This document shows positions 40,445 through 49,185 of a stretch of DNA of 64,000 nucleotides, in pieces. The stretch covers positions 62,001-126,000 of the forward strand of contig NZ_QICJ01000004.1 of NCBI RefSeq assembly GCF_003201105.1, in the 5' to 3' direction. Within the stretch, counting starts at the first letter, position 1. Each line of letters begins with the position of its first letter. The notes under the pieces are model-generated. The model saw only the letters and a list, made by a program, of their open reading frames with translations. It did not search any database and was not told the origin of the DNA. Position numbers and translations under genes: made by a program. The DNA is from Dyella sp. AtDHG13. GTDB lineage: Bacteria; Pseudomonadota; Gammaproteobacteria; Xanthomonadales; Rhodanobacteraceae.

Positions 40445-40858
40445 TCAGGCGAGCGTGATCACGACGTCGATGTTTCCGCGCGTCGCCTTGGAGTAGGGGC
40501 AGGTCTGATGGGCGGCGTCGATCAGCGCGCGGGCGGTGTCGCGATCCAGGCCCGGCAGCGAGACCGTGAGGCGCGCCTGCAGGAAAAAGCCTTCGGAACC
40601 CTGGCCCAGGTCGATCTCCGCGCTCACGGAGGTCTCGGCGGGCAGGTTGATCTTCTGCGCGCGGGCGGCATGGCGCATCGCGCCGGTGAAGCAGGCGGAC
40701 CAGCCGGCGCCGAACAGCTGCTCCGGATTCGTGCCGGGCAGGTGGGAGCCGGGCACGGAGAGCTTGAGGTCGAGCTGGCCGTCGTCGCTGATGGAACGGC
40801 CCTCGCGGCCGCCGGTGGTGGTGGTCTTGCCGGTATAGAGAATGGTGCGGTCGGACAT
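40445..40858 (-). CDS. ohr: Organic hydroperoxide resistance protein (Ohr)
   Basis: A 137-residue OsmC/Ohr-family peroxidase that reduces organic and fatty-acid hydroperoxides. Reactive Cys56 (GWSACFTGAMRHAA) and resolving Cys120 (HQTCPYSKA) are present, together with Arg18 (GGREGR) and Glu46 (NPEQLFGAG) of the active site. Electrons normally come from lipoylated dihydrolipoamide dehydrogenase partners. The usual OhrR repressor is not adjacent. It is divergent from a redoxin-two-component operon, with GATACAAA repeats in between. Confidence 0.94.
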   Translation of the reverse strand: MSDRTILYTGKTTTTGGREGRSISDDGQLDLKLSVPGSHLPGTNPEQLFGAGWSACFTGAMRHAARAQKINLPAETSVSAEIDLGQGSEGFFLQARLTVSLPGLDRDTARALIDAAHQTCPYSKATRGNIDVVITLA

Positions 40859-40987
40859 GGGGAAGTCTCCTTGGGGTGGTGTGGTCAGGGCTGTGCATCA
40901 GCCGGTGGGGATAGGAGACGCCCGGCGCGTATCGCCGATGTGTCCGGCGCGGTGGCTCTTGGCATCGCCATGTATCGCCGCCGCAGG

Positions 40988-41052
40988 CGGATACGTTCGG
41001 ATACAAACCGGGCCGGTGGCGGGCCGCGGCGGCGGATACAAAGCGATACAAA
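40988..41052. promoter_or_regulatory. Two tandem direct-repeat boxes with 10-bp half-sites (GATAC boxes)
   Basis: Box 1 at 40988-41007 reads CGGATACGTT then CGGATACAAA. Box 2 at 41033-41052 reads CGGATACAAA then GCGATACAAA. Each box is two 10-bp half-sites in direct repeat, one helical turn apart, the geometry bound by OmpR/PhoB-type dimers. A shared CCGGTGGCGGG follows each box (41013, 41057), so the unit is a tandem duplication of about 45 bp. An inverted half-site TGTATCGC lies at 40971-40978. The region lies between divergent ohr and the redoxin-regulator-kinase operon. No gene is seen in 40859-41145. Confidence 0.65.
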
Positions 41053-41145
41053 AAGCCCGGTGGCGGGACACGCCCGGTACAAGCGGGCCTGTTTCCATAG
41101 GCAGGTCGGCGGCGCCGTGCCGCGATCACTTCCGGAGAACCGCTC

Positions 41146-41688
41146 ATGTCCTTCCTTCGCTACGCCGTTGCTGCCGCGGCTTTCAGTGCAGCCCTGTTCA
41201 TCGCGCTGCCCGGCACATGGAACAGCGCCAGCGCGCAGACACCCGTGGCCGATGCGCCCGCCGCCGGCTTCGACGGCGCCACCCGCTGGCTCAACTCGCC
41301 GCCGCTCTCCTTGCCCGCATTGCGCGGCAAGGTGGTGCTGGTGGAGTTCTGGACGCGCGAATGCATCAACTGCCTGCACGTGCTGCCGCACACCAAGGCG
41401 CTCTACGACCGCTACGCGGGCGATGGCCTGGTGGTGGTGGGCGTGCACACGCCCGAATACGACGAGGAGCAGGACGTCACCGCCCTGCAGCAGGCGATCC
41501 GCACGCTGGGCATCCGCTATCCCGTGGCGATGGATAACGACCACCGGATCTGGAACGCTTACGGCAACCAGTACTGGCCGGCCATCTACCTGATCGACCG
41601 CGAAGGCCACGTGGTCTACCGCCACGTCGGCGAGGGAGACTACGATCAGACCGAGGCGCAGGTGCGCCGGCTGCTCGGCAAGGCGTGA
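41146..41688 (+). CDS. Secreted TlpA-like thioredoxin-fold protein
   Basis: A 180-residue exported protein (signal peptide ending near ASA-QTP). The redoxin domain has GKVVLVEFWTRECINCLHVLPHTKALYDRY with the active-site pair Cys73-Cys76 (CINC), and the cis-Pro in YWPAIYLIDREGHV. This CINC-containing WTRECINC type is found in periplasmic thioredoxins linked to peptide methionine or cytochrome maturation, or to copper/peroxide stress. It is the first gene before a response regulator and kinase, 39 bp upstream, so it may be the operon's effector under that system. Confidence 0.87.
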   Translation: MSFLRYAVAAAAFSAALFIALPGTWNSASAQTPVADAPAAGFDGATRWLNSPPLSLPALRGKVVLVEFWTRECINCLHVLPHTKALYDRYAGDGLVVVGVHTPEYDEEQDVTALQQAIRTLGIRYPVAMDNDHRIWNAYGNQYWPAIYLIDREGHVVYRHVGEGDYDQTEAQVRRLLGKA

Positions 41689-41727
41689 CACCGGCGCGCG
41701 CGGTTGCGTCCCACTATTGGAGTAGGC

Positions 41728-42468
41728 ATGGAACACATCGACCATATCCTCGTCGTCGATGACGACCACGGCATCCGCACGGGCATCGTGGATTACCTGC
41801 GCAAGAACGGCCTGCGCGCCAGCGCCGCCGCCGACGGCCGCGAGATGTTCGCGCAGCTGGACTCCTCCGCCTTCGACCTGGTGGTGCTCGACATCATGAT
41901 GCCGGGCGACGACGGCCTGGTGCTGTGCCGCACGCTGCGCGGCGGCAAGCACAAGCACGTGCCGGTGGTGCTGCTCACCGCGCGCGACGACGAAACCGAC
42001 CGCATCATCGGCCTGGAAATGGGCGCGGACGATTACGTCACCAAGCCGTTCTCCCCGCGCGAACTCTTGGCGCGCATCAAGGCGGTGATCCGCCGCACAC
42101 GCATGCTGCCGCCCAACCTGCGCGTGACCGAGAGCAGCGACGTCATCGCCTTCGGCCGCTGGCGGCTGGACACCACCGCACGCCACCTGCTCGACGAGGA
42201 CGGCACCGTGGTGTCGCTGAGCGGCGCGGAGTTCCGCCTGCTGCGCGTGTTCCTCGATCATCCGCAGCGCGTGCTGTCGCGCGACCAGCTGCTCAACCTC
42301 ACGCAGGGCCGGGACGCGGAACTGTTCGACCGCTCCATCGACCTGCTGGTGAGCCGCCTGCGCCAGCGCCTGCAGGACGGCGCACGTGAGCAGACCTACA
42401 TCAAGACCGTGCGCAGCGAGGGCTACGTGTTCTCCATGCCGGTGATCCTCAACGGCGACCAGCCATGA
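41728..42468 (+). CDS. OmpR-family response regulator
   Basis: A 246-residue regulator: receiver with acidic pocket VVDDDHG, phosphoacceptor Asp55 (VVLDIMMPGDDG) and Lys in TKPFSPRELLARI; winged-helix output domain (SGAEFRLLRVFLDHPQRVLSRDQLLNLTQGRDAELFDRSIDLLVSRLRQRL, ending YIKTVRSEGYVFS). The ATG at 41728 follows GGAGTAGG. It overlaps the kinase start as ATGA. The direct-repeat boxes at 40988-41052 are the best candidates for its autoregulatory binding sites. Confidence 0.94.
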   Translation: MEHIDHILVVDDDHGIRTGIVDYLRKNGLRASAAADGREMFAQLDSSAFDLVVLDIMMPGDDGLVLCRTLRGGKHKHVPVVLLTARDDETDRIIGLEMGADDYVTKPFSPRELLARIKAVIRRTRMLPPNLRVTESSDVIAFGRWRLDTTARHLLDEDGTVVSLSGAEFRLLRVFLDHPQRVLSRDQLLNLTQGRDAELFDRSIDLLVSRLRQRLQDGAREQTYIKTVRSEGYVFSMPVILNGDQP

Positions 42469-43784
42469 ATGCCGAGGCGACCAATGCCCTGCGGCGCTGG
42501 TGGCCGCGCAGCATGGCCTCGCGGCTCTACCTGATCATCTTCGTCGGCCTGATGCTGGCGCAGGGTTTGTCGTTCGCGGTGCTCTATACCGAGCGCATGC
42601 AGAGCGCGACGGCGGCGATGTTCAACACGCTGGAGCACGACGTGGGCACCTCCGTCGCCGTACTCGACCGCCTGCCCGCCGCCGAACGTCCGCGCTGGCT
42701 CACGCGGCTGGAACGCGACAACTACTTCTACCTGCTCGGCCCGGGCGAACCGGGCCGCGAGCTGACCACGGCGCGTTCCCGCTACACCACCGACCTGATC
42801 GCCAAGGAAGTGGGCCCGGACTATCGCGTGTACGGCAACACCATCTCGATGTCGCCGGAGCGCTACCAGGTGCATTTCACCCTGCACGACGGCACGCCGC
42901 TGACCTTGCAGATCACGCCGCGCATGAAGCCGGTGGCGTCGTGGCTGCCGTTCGTGTTCGTGCTGCAGGTGATCCTGCTGCTGATATGCACCTGGCTGGC
43001 CGTGCGGCTCGCTACGCGGCCACTCGCCACGCTGGCGGAAGCGGCGGATGCGATGACGCCGGCCGCCAACGGCCCGCGCGTGCCGCAGGACGGCCCGACC
43101 GAAGTCGCGCGCGCCGCGAAAGCCTTCAACACCATGCAGGATCGCATCGCGCGCCATCTCAAGGAGCGGCTGCACATCCTCGCGTCGATCTCGCATGACC
43201 TGCAGACGCCGATCACCCGCATGCGCCTGCGCGTCGAGGCGCTTGACGAATCGCCCGAACAGCAGCGCATCCTCGACGACCTGCGCGAGCTGGAACACCT
43301 GGTGCGCGAAGGCGTGGCCTACGCGCGCAGCGCGCACGGCGGTTCGGAAACACCGGTGAAGCTGGACGTGGGCGCCTTCCTGGAAAGCCTGGTGTTCGAC
43401 TATCAGGATGTCGGACAGCCGGTCAGCATGGCCGATGCGCCGGCGATCACCGCGACGGTTCGCCCGCAAGCGCTGCGCCGCGTGCTGGTCAACCTGATCG
43501 ACAACGCCATCAAGTACGGCGGCTCGGCGGAAGTGGCCCTGCGCCGCGCCGACTCCGGTGCGTTCACCATCACCGTCTCCGACCGCGGCCCTGGTATTCC
43601 CGAGGACCAACTCGAACAGGTGCTGGAGCCGTTCTATCGGCTGGAATCCTCACGCAACCGCGATACCGGCGGCTCCGGCCTGGGCCTGGCGATCGGCGCG
43701 CAGCTGATCGCCTCCATCGGCGGCCATCTGCAGTTGTCCAATCGCGAAGGCGGCGGGCTGCAGGCGATAGTGACGTTGTCCTGA
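42465..43784 (+). CDS. Sensor histidine kinase (EnvZ-like)
   Basis: A 439-residue kinase with two transmembrane segments (about 20-42 and 162-182) bracketing a periplasmic sensor of about 120 residues with no cysteine. A HAMP segment is followed by the HisKA box ILASISHDLQTPITRMRLR (His244) and the HATPase domain (NLIDNAIKYGG, SDRGPGIPEDQLEQV, DTGGSGLGLAIGAQL). The periplasmic domain is not of a recognised type. Cotranscribed with the regulator and, probably, the redoxin, so redox or envelope stress is a reasonable signal hypothesis. Confidence 0.93.
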   Translation: MNAEATNALRRWWPRSMASRLYLIIFVGLMLAQGLSFAVLYTERMQSATAAMFNTLEHDVGTSVAVLDRLPAAERPRWLTRLERDNYFYLLGPGEPGRELTTARSRYTTDLIAKEVGPDYRVYGNTISMSPERYQVHFTLHDGTPLTLQITPRMKPVASWLPFVFVLQVILLLICTWLAVRLATRPLATLAEAADAMTPAANGPRVPQDGPTEVARAAKAFNTMQDRIARHLKERLHILASISHDLQTPITRMRLRVEALDESPEQQRILDDLRELEHLVREGVAYARSAHGGSETPVKLDVGAFLESLVFDYQDVGQPVSMADAPAITATVRPQALRRVLVNLIDNAIKYGGSAEVALRRADSGAFTITVSDRGPGIPEDQLEQVLEPFYRLESSRNRDTGGSGLGLAIGAQLIASIGGHLQLSNREGGGLQAIVTLS

Positions 43785-43793
43785 AACCGGCCC

Positions 43794-45185
43794 TCAGGGA
43801 CACAGCAGCGGAATCGACACGCGCACGCGCAATCCCCGCCCCATCGGCGCATCGAGCAGTTCGATGGAGGCACGGTGCAGGCTGGCGGCGCGGGCGACGA
43901 TGGAAAGGCCCAGGCCGTAGCCTTCGCCGCGGCTGCCGTGTTCGCGGTGGAAGCGGGCGAACACGTCGCGGCGGCGATCGATGGGAATGCCGGGGCCGTT
44001 GTCGATCACTTCCAGCGTGGCTTCCTGCCGGCTTTGCGTCACGGCGAGCTGGATATGGCCGCCGGCGGGCACGTAGCGCAGCGAGTTCTCCAGCAGGTTG
44101 CGCAGCAGCGCGACGAGGGCAGGCGCGTAGCCTTGCACCAGCACGCGGCCATGCTGTTGCGTGAAGCCGAGTTCCACGCCGCGCCGCTGGATGACGGGCG
44201 CGAGCTCCTTCACCACGTCGTCGGCGACCTCGGCCAGGTCGACCGGTTCGAACTGCGTGGATGCTGCACCCGCTTCGAGCTTGGCCAGCGCCAGCAGCTG
44301 TTCCACGCGCCGGCTCAGCGTGGCGACGCTGCCGTGCGCGCCGGCCACGCTGTCGTGGATCTCGTCGGGGTCGACGGTTTCCATCGCGCTTTCCAGGTTG
44401 AGCTGGATGGATGCCAGCGGCGTGCGCAGTTCGTGCGCCACGTCGGCGCTGAAGCGGCGCTCGCGTTCCAGCGCATCTTCCTGCCGCGCCAGCTGTTCGT
44501 TGAGCGCCGCGAGCACGGGACGCAGTTCGCGCGGCGCGTCGGGCAGCACGATGCGCTCGCGGCTGCCAGGTTCGCGTTCGGACAGGGCGGTGGTGAGGCT
44601 GGCGAGCGGACGCAATCCGCGGCCTACCGCCCAGCCCACCAGCAGGGCGAGCACGGGCAGGCCGAGCAGGAAGGGCACGCCGTGATCGATCCACAGCGTG
44701 TAGACGATGTTCTCGCGGCTGTCGTAGCGGTCGGCGGTGCGGATGACGTACTGGCTGGCCGGATCGACGTAGTTGAACACGCGCCACACGTGGTGCTGCT
44801 TCTTCAGGTCGTGATACGCGGAGCGGTCGTCGGGCGTGGCGGGCAGGGTCATCAGGTTGACCGTGCCGAGCAGCAGCCTGCCCTGTCGGTCGAACACCTG
44901 GAAGCCCACTTCCGATTCGTGCGTGGCGACTTCGCCCTGCGCGGCAAGCACGCTCTTCTTCTGCACGGGCACGATGATGCCGTCGTGGTTGGCGAAGGTC
45001 TGCAGGCCGGACTGGCGGATCAACGCGGCCACGGTGTGCGCCGCCTCGGCCAGGCGCGCGTCGGACAACACGGCCATTTCGTCGCTGGTGCGGTAGAAGC
45101 TGTAGAAAGCCAGCGGCAGCAGGAACAGCACCAGCAGCGCGATGATCATCCAGCGCAGGCGCCCGCGCAGGCTGGTGGGTTTCAC
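43794..45185 (-). CDS. Sensor histidine kinase (QseC/TctE-like)
   Basis: A 463-residue kinase. The start is a GTG overlapping the stop of the regulator gene (GTGA), so translation is coupled; the frame remains open upstream inside the regulator but encodes no kinase feature. Membrane segments lie at about 11-30 and 168-188, around a periplasmic domain with HDGIIVPVQKK and VGFQVFDRQGRLLLGTV, as in QseC/TctE sensors. His251 (SADVAHELRTPLASIQ) is the phosphoacceptor; ATPase boxes are NLLENSLRYVPAGG, DNGPGIP and GEGYGLGLSIV. It ends 9 bp from the convergent kinase gene at 43784. Confidence 0.93.
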   Translation of the reverse strand: MKPTSLRGRLRWMIIALLVLFLLPLAFYSFYRTSDEMAVLSDARLAEAAHTVAALIRQSGLQTFANHDGIIVPVQKKSVLAAQGEVATHESEVGFQVFDRQGRLLLGTVNLMTLPATPDDRSAYHDLKKQHHVWRVFNYVDPASQYVIRTADRYDSRENIVYTLWIDHGVPFLLGLPVLALLVGWAVGRGLRPLASLTTALSEREPGSRERIVLPDAPRELRPVLAALNEQLARQEDALERERRFSADVAHELRTPLASIQLNLESAMETVDPDEIHDSVAGAHGSVATLSRRVEQLLALAKLEAGAASTQFEPVDLAEVADDVVKELAPVIQRRGVELGFTQQHGRVLVQGYAPALVALLRNLLENSLRYVPAGGHIQLAVTQSRQEATLEVIDNGPGIPIDRRRDVFARFHREHGSRGEGYGLGLSIVARAASLHRASIELLDAPMGRGLRVRVSIPLLCP

Positions 45186-45847
45186 CGCGCGTCCCGTGGA
45201 ATCATGTAGCCGAACGCGCGCACGTTCTGGATGGTGTCGAAGCTGAGCTTGCGGCGCAGCGAATGCACCAGCACGTCGAGGGCGCCGTCGGTCACCACTT
45301 TCTCGCCGCCGTACAGCGAGCTTTCCAGCGTGTCGCGGCGCACGACGCGCCCCGAGCGTTCCATCAGCGCCTGCAGCAGCGACAGCTCGCGGCGGGTCAG
45401 GTCCACCTTGTTGCCACGGAAGCTGACTTCCAGCGTGCCCAGGTCCAGGCACAGCGCGCCGACCTCGATGCGGTTGGCGGCCAGCCCCTGCATGCGGCGC
45501 GTGAGCGAGCGGATGCGCGCGGCCAGTTCATCCAGGTGGAACGGCTTGGTGAGGTAATCGTCGGCGCCGGCATCCAGGCCGTGGATGCGTGCCTGCACGG
45601 CATCGCGCGCGGTGAGGATCAGCACGGGCGTGGCGAGGCCGCTGTTGCGCGCTTCGGTAAGAATGTCCAGGCCGTCCTGGCCGGGCAGGCCAAGGTCGAG
45701 CAGCACCAGGTCGGCGCTGCTGGCCTGCATGGTGGCGATGGCGCCGGTGCCGTCGGTCAGCCAGGTGACGGTGTAGGACAGGCGCTCCAGCGCGCGCTGG
45801 ATGGCCGCGCCCAGCTCCAGATCGTCTTCCACGAGGATGATGTGCAC
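45182..45847 (-). CDS. OmpR-family response regulator (QseB/TctD-like)
   Basis: A 221-residue regulator starting at GTG with AAGGGG six bases upstream. Receiver: VEDDLELG, phosphoacceptor Asp51 in VLLDLGLPGQDG, Lys in DYLTKPFHLDEL. DNA-binding winged helix: VDLTRRELSLLQALMERSGRVVRRDTLESSLYGG, VLVHSLRRKLSFDTIQNVRAFGYMI. The terminal loop reads RAFGY where most relatives have RGVGY. The PAP2 phosphatase and TonB receptor genes lie upstream on the same strand, so they are the natural target candidates. Confidence 0.93.
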   Translation of the reverse strand: MHIILVEDDLELGAAIQRALERLSYTVTWLTDGTGAIATMQASSADLVLLDLGLPGQDGLDILTEARNSGLATPVLILTARDAVQARIHGLDAGADDYLTKPFHLDELAARIRSLTRRMQGLAANRIEVGALCLDLGTLEVSFRGNKVDLTRRELSLLQALMERSGRVVRRDTLESSLYGGEKVVTDGALDVLVHSLRRKLSFDTIQNVRAFGYMIPRDAR

Positions 45848-45869
45848 CGTGCGCCCCTTCGTACCAGAA

Positions 45870-45954
45870 CGGCAGGCCTGGGGATTCCCGGGCCTGCCGT
45901 CGATTGTCTTGCGGTTTTGTTACGGTCCGGGGAAAAAAGTGCCCATCCGTGGGC
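45870..45954 (-). terminator. Two hairpins between the PAP2 gene and the regulator gene
   Basis: On the minus strand the first hairpin after the phosphatase gene is GCCCA-cgga-TGGGC followed by AC and T6 (45954 to 45933), a short terminator-like element. Next comes a large stem, CGGCAGGCCTGGG (45870-45882) against CCCGGGCCTGCCG (45887-45899), 13 bp with one wobble and a 4-nt loop, 22 bp before the regulator's GTG. The two could separate phosphatase and regulator transcripts. Confidence 0.45.
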
Positions 45955-45982
45955 GTGCTCCATCGAGACTGGAAGGGGAGGA

Positions 45983-46699
45983 TCACGGCGTCTTCGGAGC
46001 CAAACCGGCGGCCCGCAATTCCTCGCGGGCTGCCGCCAGATCGTGTTGCAGGGCCGGCGAGGCGAGCATGTCGGTGGCGAGCGCCGTGCCGAATTCGCGT
46101 CCTGCGTAGATGTCCTGCAAGGTGTGCACGCCCTTCACCACGCGGCGCCAGCCGATGTCGCGAGCATGCTGCATCAAGGCGTCGGCATCCTGCGGAAACA
46201 GCTGCGCCAGCAGGATCGCGTCCACCGTGGCGCGGCTGGAATGGCCGCTGGGATAGCCGAAGCTCTTCTTCGCGGCCTTCTCCGGATGATCGGCGCATTC
46301 GGAAGCGGGCGGGCAGGGGCGCGGGCGTTTCCAGTGATTCTTGGAAAGGTCGACCGCCTGCTTGGTTTCTTCCTCGGCCTCCTTGAACAGCGCGGCCACG
46401 TGCGGAAGCTTGTCCGCGCGGAAACCGTCACCGATCACCGGGGCAAAGTCGAAGGCGTTGAACTTCTCTTCCTTTTTGGCCTGCTCGAAGTCGGCCGCCG
46501 AACGGTCTGCAAAGGCGCGGTCGGTGGCGGCGTAGTCGGCCTTGTCTTCCGCGCTGCCCGGCGTGCTTGGCGCGGGCAGCACGGCCATCGCGACGCTGAC
46601 CTGCGTGTCGCTGAGGTAGGCGTTGGCGTGGCCGTCGCGGGCGGCGGCCAGCGGCGGTGCGAGCAGGAGCAGGGCGAGGAACGTTGGCTTGAACATCAT
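45983..46699 (-). CDS. Class A-type acid phosphatase (PAP2 family), secreted
   Basis: A 238-residue periplasmic phosphatase with a signal peptide (MMFKPTFLALLLLAPPLAAA). The three PAP2 signature blocks are present: KNHWKRPRP, FGYPSGHSSRATVDA, and RRVVKGVHTLQDIYAGRE; the two His residues of the phosphohistidine mechanism are those of SGHS and GVHTLQD. Class A nonspecific acid phosphatases release phosphate from nucleotides and sugar phosphates. Seventeen bases separate it from the upstream TonB receptor gene, so the two are an operon, and a two-component system follows. Confidence 0.92.
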   Translation of the reverse strand: MMFKPTFLALLLLAPPLAAARDGHANAYLSDTQVSVAMAVLPAPSTPGSAEDKADYAATDRAFADRSAADFEQAKKEEKFNAFDFAPVIGDGFRADKLPHVAALFKEAEEETKQAVDLSKNHWKRPRPCPPASECADHPEKAAKKSFGYPSGHSSRATVDAILLAQLFPQDADALMQHARDIGWRRVVKGVHTLQDIYAGREFGTALATDMLASPALQHDLAAAREELRAAGLAPKTP

Positions 46700-46715
46700 G
46701 CGACTGCCTCGTTCC

Positions 46716-49019
46716 TTACAGTGCGAGCGACAGCGAGGCGAACCAGCTGCGGCCCGGCAGCACGTAGTACGAACCCACGTTGCCGCTCACCGAGTTGATC
46801 ACCAGGTTGTGTGCGTCGAACAGGTTGTCCACCTGCAGGCGCACCTTGTAGCTCTTGATCACCGAGCCGCTGAGGTTCTGGCCGTAGCCCAGGCTCATTG
46901 CCGCCTGCCAGTAGCCGCCGGTGCCGATGGTCGAGGTCACGGAAGAGGCGACGTCCGGATTGAAGCTGGAGTTGTACGCCTTCTGGCTGCCCGTGTACTT
47001 GTCGTACAGCGAGGCGAAGAAGCCTTCGTGTTCGTACATCACGCCCAGCGCCGCGGTGCGGTTGGGCACGTTGGGCATGTCGAGGCTGGAGCCCTTGAAG
47101 TACGCATCCTGCAGCGAGCCGTTGGCGAACACGCTGGCGCCGGCGCCCACGTAGTAGGTGGCCTCGCCTTCGATGCCCTTGATGTAGGCGCCCTTCGCCA
47201 GGTAGTAGACCGGTTCGGTGGTGCCCGGCACCGTGGTGGAGAACTGGTAGTTCTTGTAGTTGATGAAATACACGTCGGCGTCGGCGTTGAAGCGATCGGT
47301 CTTGTAGACCGTGCCGAACTGGTAGTTCATCGTCTGCGTGGGATGCGTGTTGTTGGCGGTGGGGTCGGGCACGTAGAACTGGTTGAGGTTGGGCGTGAGG
47401 AAGCCCTGCGCCGCCTGCGCGTAGACGCTCCACTCCTGGTTGAACGTGTAGTTCGCGGTGAGGTAGCCCAGCGTCTTGTCCCAGCTCTGCTTGTAGTAGA
47501 GCGGGGTCTTGGTGGTCTGGTTGATCGGCGCCTCGATGTCGCGGCTCACGTTGAAGTACTTCACGCCGGGGGTGATGCTCAGGCCGTCATACGCGTACCA
47601 CTCGTATTCCGCATAGAGCTGACCGGTGTGCAGCTGGTCGGTCATGATGTACTTGTACGGGCCGCTGTACACGCCCTTGCTGTTGAACGTGCCGAAGGTC
47701 GAGGCGCCCGGCTTAACGTCCACCGCGCCGCCGCGGCCGTAGTCGATGGCGATGCTGCTGCGGCTGTTGTTGGTGTACTCGTACCAGCCGCCGGTGCGGA
47801 ACTGGCCGTGGTCGTCCGCGTGCACCAGCTGCAGTACGTCGCCCCAGGCGCGGTAGTTGTTGATCTTGACGTAGCCGCCCATGTTGGTGGGCGATGCCTT
47901 CGTGCCCACGTACGGGCTTTCGTGGCTGGTGTTGTCGTAGGCGTAGGTATAGACCTTGTTGTCCAGCGACCAGGTCGGCGACAGCAGGCTGTGCACGCCC
48001 AGGTATTCGAGGTCGGTCTGCTTGGTCTGGTAGTTGTAGCAGGCGCAGTTGGTGCTGGTGCGGTCGTCGTTGAGGCCGAAGTTGCGGCCCAGCTGCGCGA
48101 TCTGCTGCAGCGTCAGCGAACTCAGGTTGGGGTTGTTGAAGCGGATGTAGTTGTAGTTGCTGAGGAAGGTGATCTCGGTGTTCTCGCCGATCGGCTGCAC
48201 GTACTTGATGTAGCCGGTCTTGCGCGACATGTCGCCGTCCGTCTTGGCGGTGTCGGTGCTGATGTACTGCGCGCTGGCGATGAACTTGCCGCCGCCGAGG
48301 TCATCCAGCTTGCCGGAGTTCACTTCCAGGTGCGTGAGCGAGGTGTCGTAGCTGCCGAAGCTCTGCGTGGGAATGAACGAGAACGAGTCGGTCGGATCCT
48401 TCGAGCTCAGCGCCACGGTGCCGCCGAAGGTCGCCTCGCCGATGGTGCTGGCGTTGCCGGGGCCGCGGTCCACCACGATCTGGCCGAGCATCTTGGCCGG
48501 GAAATAGCTGCTGGTGTGGTGGCTGAAGTCGTTGGTGTCGCCGAACGGAATGCCGTCGTAGGTGACGTTGTACTGGTTGTCGTTGAAGCCGCGCAGCGTC
48601 ATCTGCTTGGACTCGCCCAGGCCTGGGCCGGCCGGGCTCACATTGGTCACGCCCGGCGAGATCGCCGCGATGGTGGCGTAGTCGGCCGTGGGCGCCACGT
48701 GGTTGCTGATCCAGTCCAGCCCGATCACCGACTGCGGCTGGGTGATGTTGAGGTCGGCCTGCGTCGGCGCCTGCGTGATGGCGGACTGCGCGACGGTGCC
48801 CTGCACCTCGACTTCTTCCAGCTCTTTCGGCGCCTTCAGCGCGTTGGCTTTGGACGTCGATGCGTCCGCGGTGGCATTGGCGGTGGCCGCGTCGACGTCG
48901 GCGGCATGCGCAGGCACGGCCAGCGACAGGCTGGCGATCAAGGCAACGGCGATCGCGCTGGAAATCGGGCGCAGAAGAGGATGCGACGCCTGCAGGCGCC
49001 GGCTGGAATCGTTGGACAT
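46716..49019 (-). CDS. TonB-dependent receptor
   Basis: A 767-residue outer-membrane receptor. The signal peptide ends near AHA-ADV. A plug domain begins around EEVEVQGTVAQSAITQAP, with QMTLRGFNDNQYNVTYDGIPFGDTND and IVVDRGPGNASTIGEATFGGTVALSS blocks, and a 22-strand barrel ends in WFASLSLAL. There is no N-terminal secretin/STN domain or FecR/sigma pair, so transcriptional signalling is not expected. Substrate unknown; cotranscription with a PAP2 phosphatase suggests phosphorylated organic compounds such as phytate or nucleotides. A cysteine pair (CAC in TNCACYN) lies in an extracellular loop. Confidence 0.93.
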   Translation of the reverse strand: MSNDSSRRLQASHPLLRPISSAIAVALIASLSLAVPAHAADVDAATANATADASTSKANALKAPKELEEVEVQGTVAQSAITQAPTQADLNITQPQSVIGLDWISNHVAPTADYATIAAISPGVTNVSPAGPGLGESKQMTLRGFNDNQYNVTYDGIPFGDTNDFSHHTSSYFPAKMLGQIVVDRGPGNASTIGEATFGGTVALSSKDPTDSFSFIPTQSFGSYDTSLTHLEVNSGKLDDLGGGKFIASAQYISTDTAKTDGDMSRKTGYIKYVQPIGENTEITFLSNYNYIRFNNPNLSSLTLQQIAQLGRNFGLNDDRTSTNCACYNYQTKQTDLEYLGVHSLLSPTWSLDNKVYTYAYDNTSHESPYVGTKASPTNMGGYVKINNYRAWGDVLQLVHADDHGQFRTGGWYEYTNNSRSSIAIDYGRGGAVDVKPGASTFGTFNSKGVYSGPYKYIMTDQLHTGQLYAEYEWYAYDGLSITPGVKYFNVSRDIEAPINQTTKTPLYYKQSWDKTLGYLTANYTFNQEWSVYAQAAQGFLTPNLNQFYVPDPTANNTHPTQTMNYQFGTVYKTDRFNADADVYFINYKNYQFSTTVPGTTEPVYYLAKGAYIKGIEGEATYYVGAGASVFANGSLQDAYFKGSSLDMPNVPNRTAALGVMYEHEGFFASLYDKYTGSQKAYNSSFNPDVASSVTSTIGTGGYWQAAMSLGYGQNLSGSVIKSYKVRLQVDNLFDAHNLVINSVSGNVGSYYVLPGRSWFASLSLAL

Positions 49020-49185
49020 GGCGGTATGGGCAGTGGCTGGATTCAGCGCACTAGCCTGAATTTGCCATTTGACAGTTCTGTTGCAGCCGGGTGATGCGCG
49101 GCGGCGAATGACTTAGCGGCGTCTTAGGGGCCGGCGGCGCGTGGTGCATTGCGCGGGGCCGCTGCCTCGAAGCCGCGTCGGCCCG

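Noticed and set aside
49070-49075. Pho box upstream of the TonB receptor
   Set aside because: Only one CTGTCA half-site is present; the second repeat at 11-bp spacing is missing, so it is not listed as a feature.
46623-49094. 823-codon plus-strand frame opposite the TonB receptor
   Set aside because: Val/His/Gly-rich shadow without domain text; the minus-strand receptor explains the open frame.
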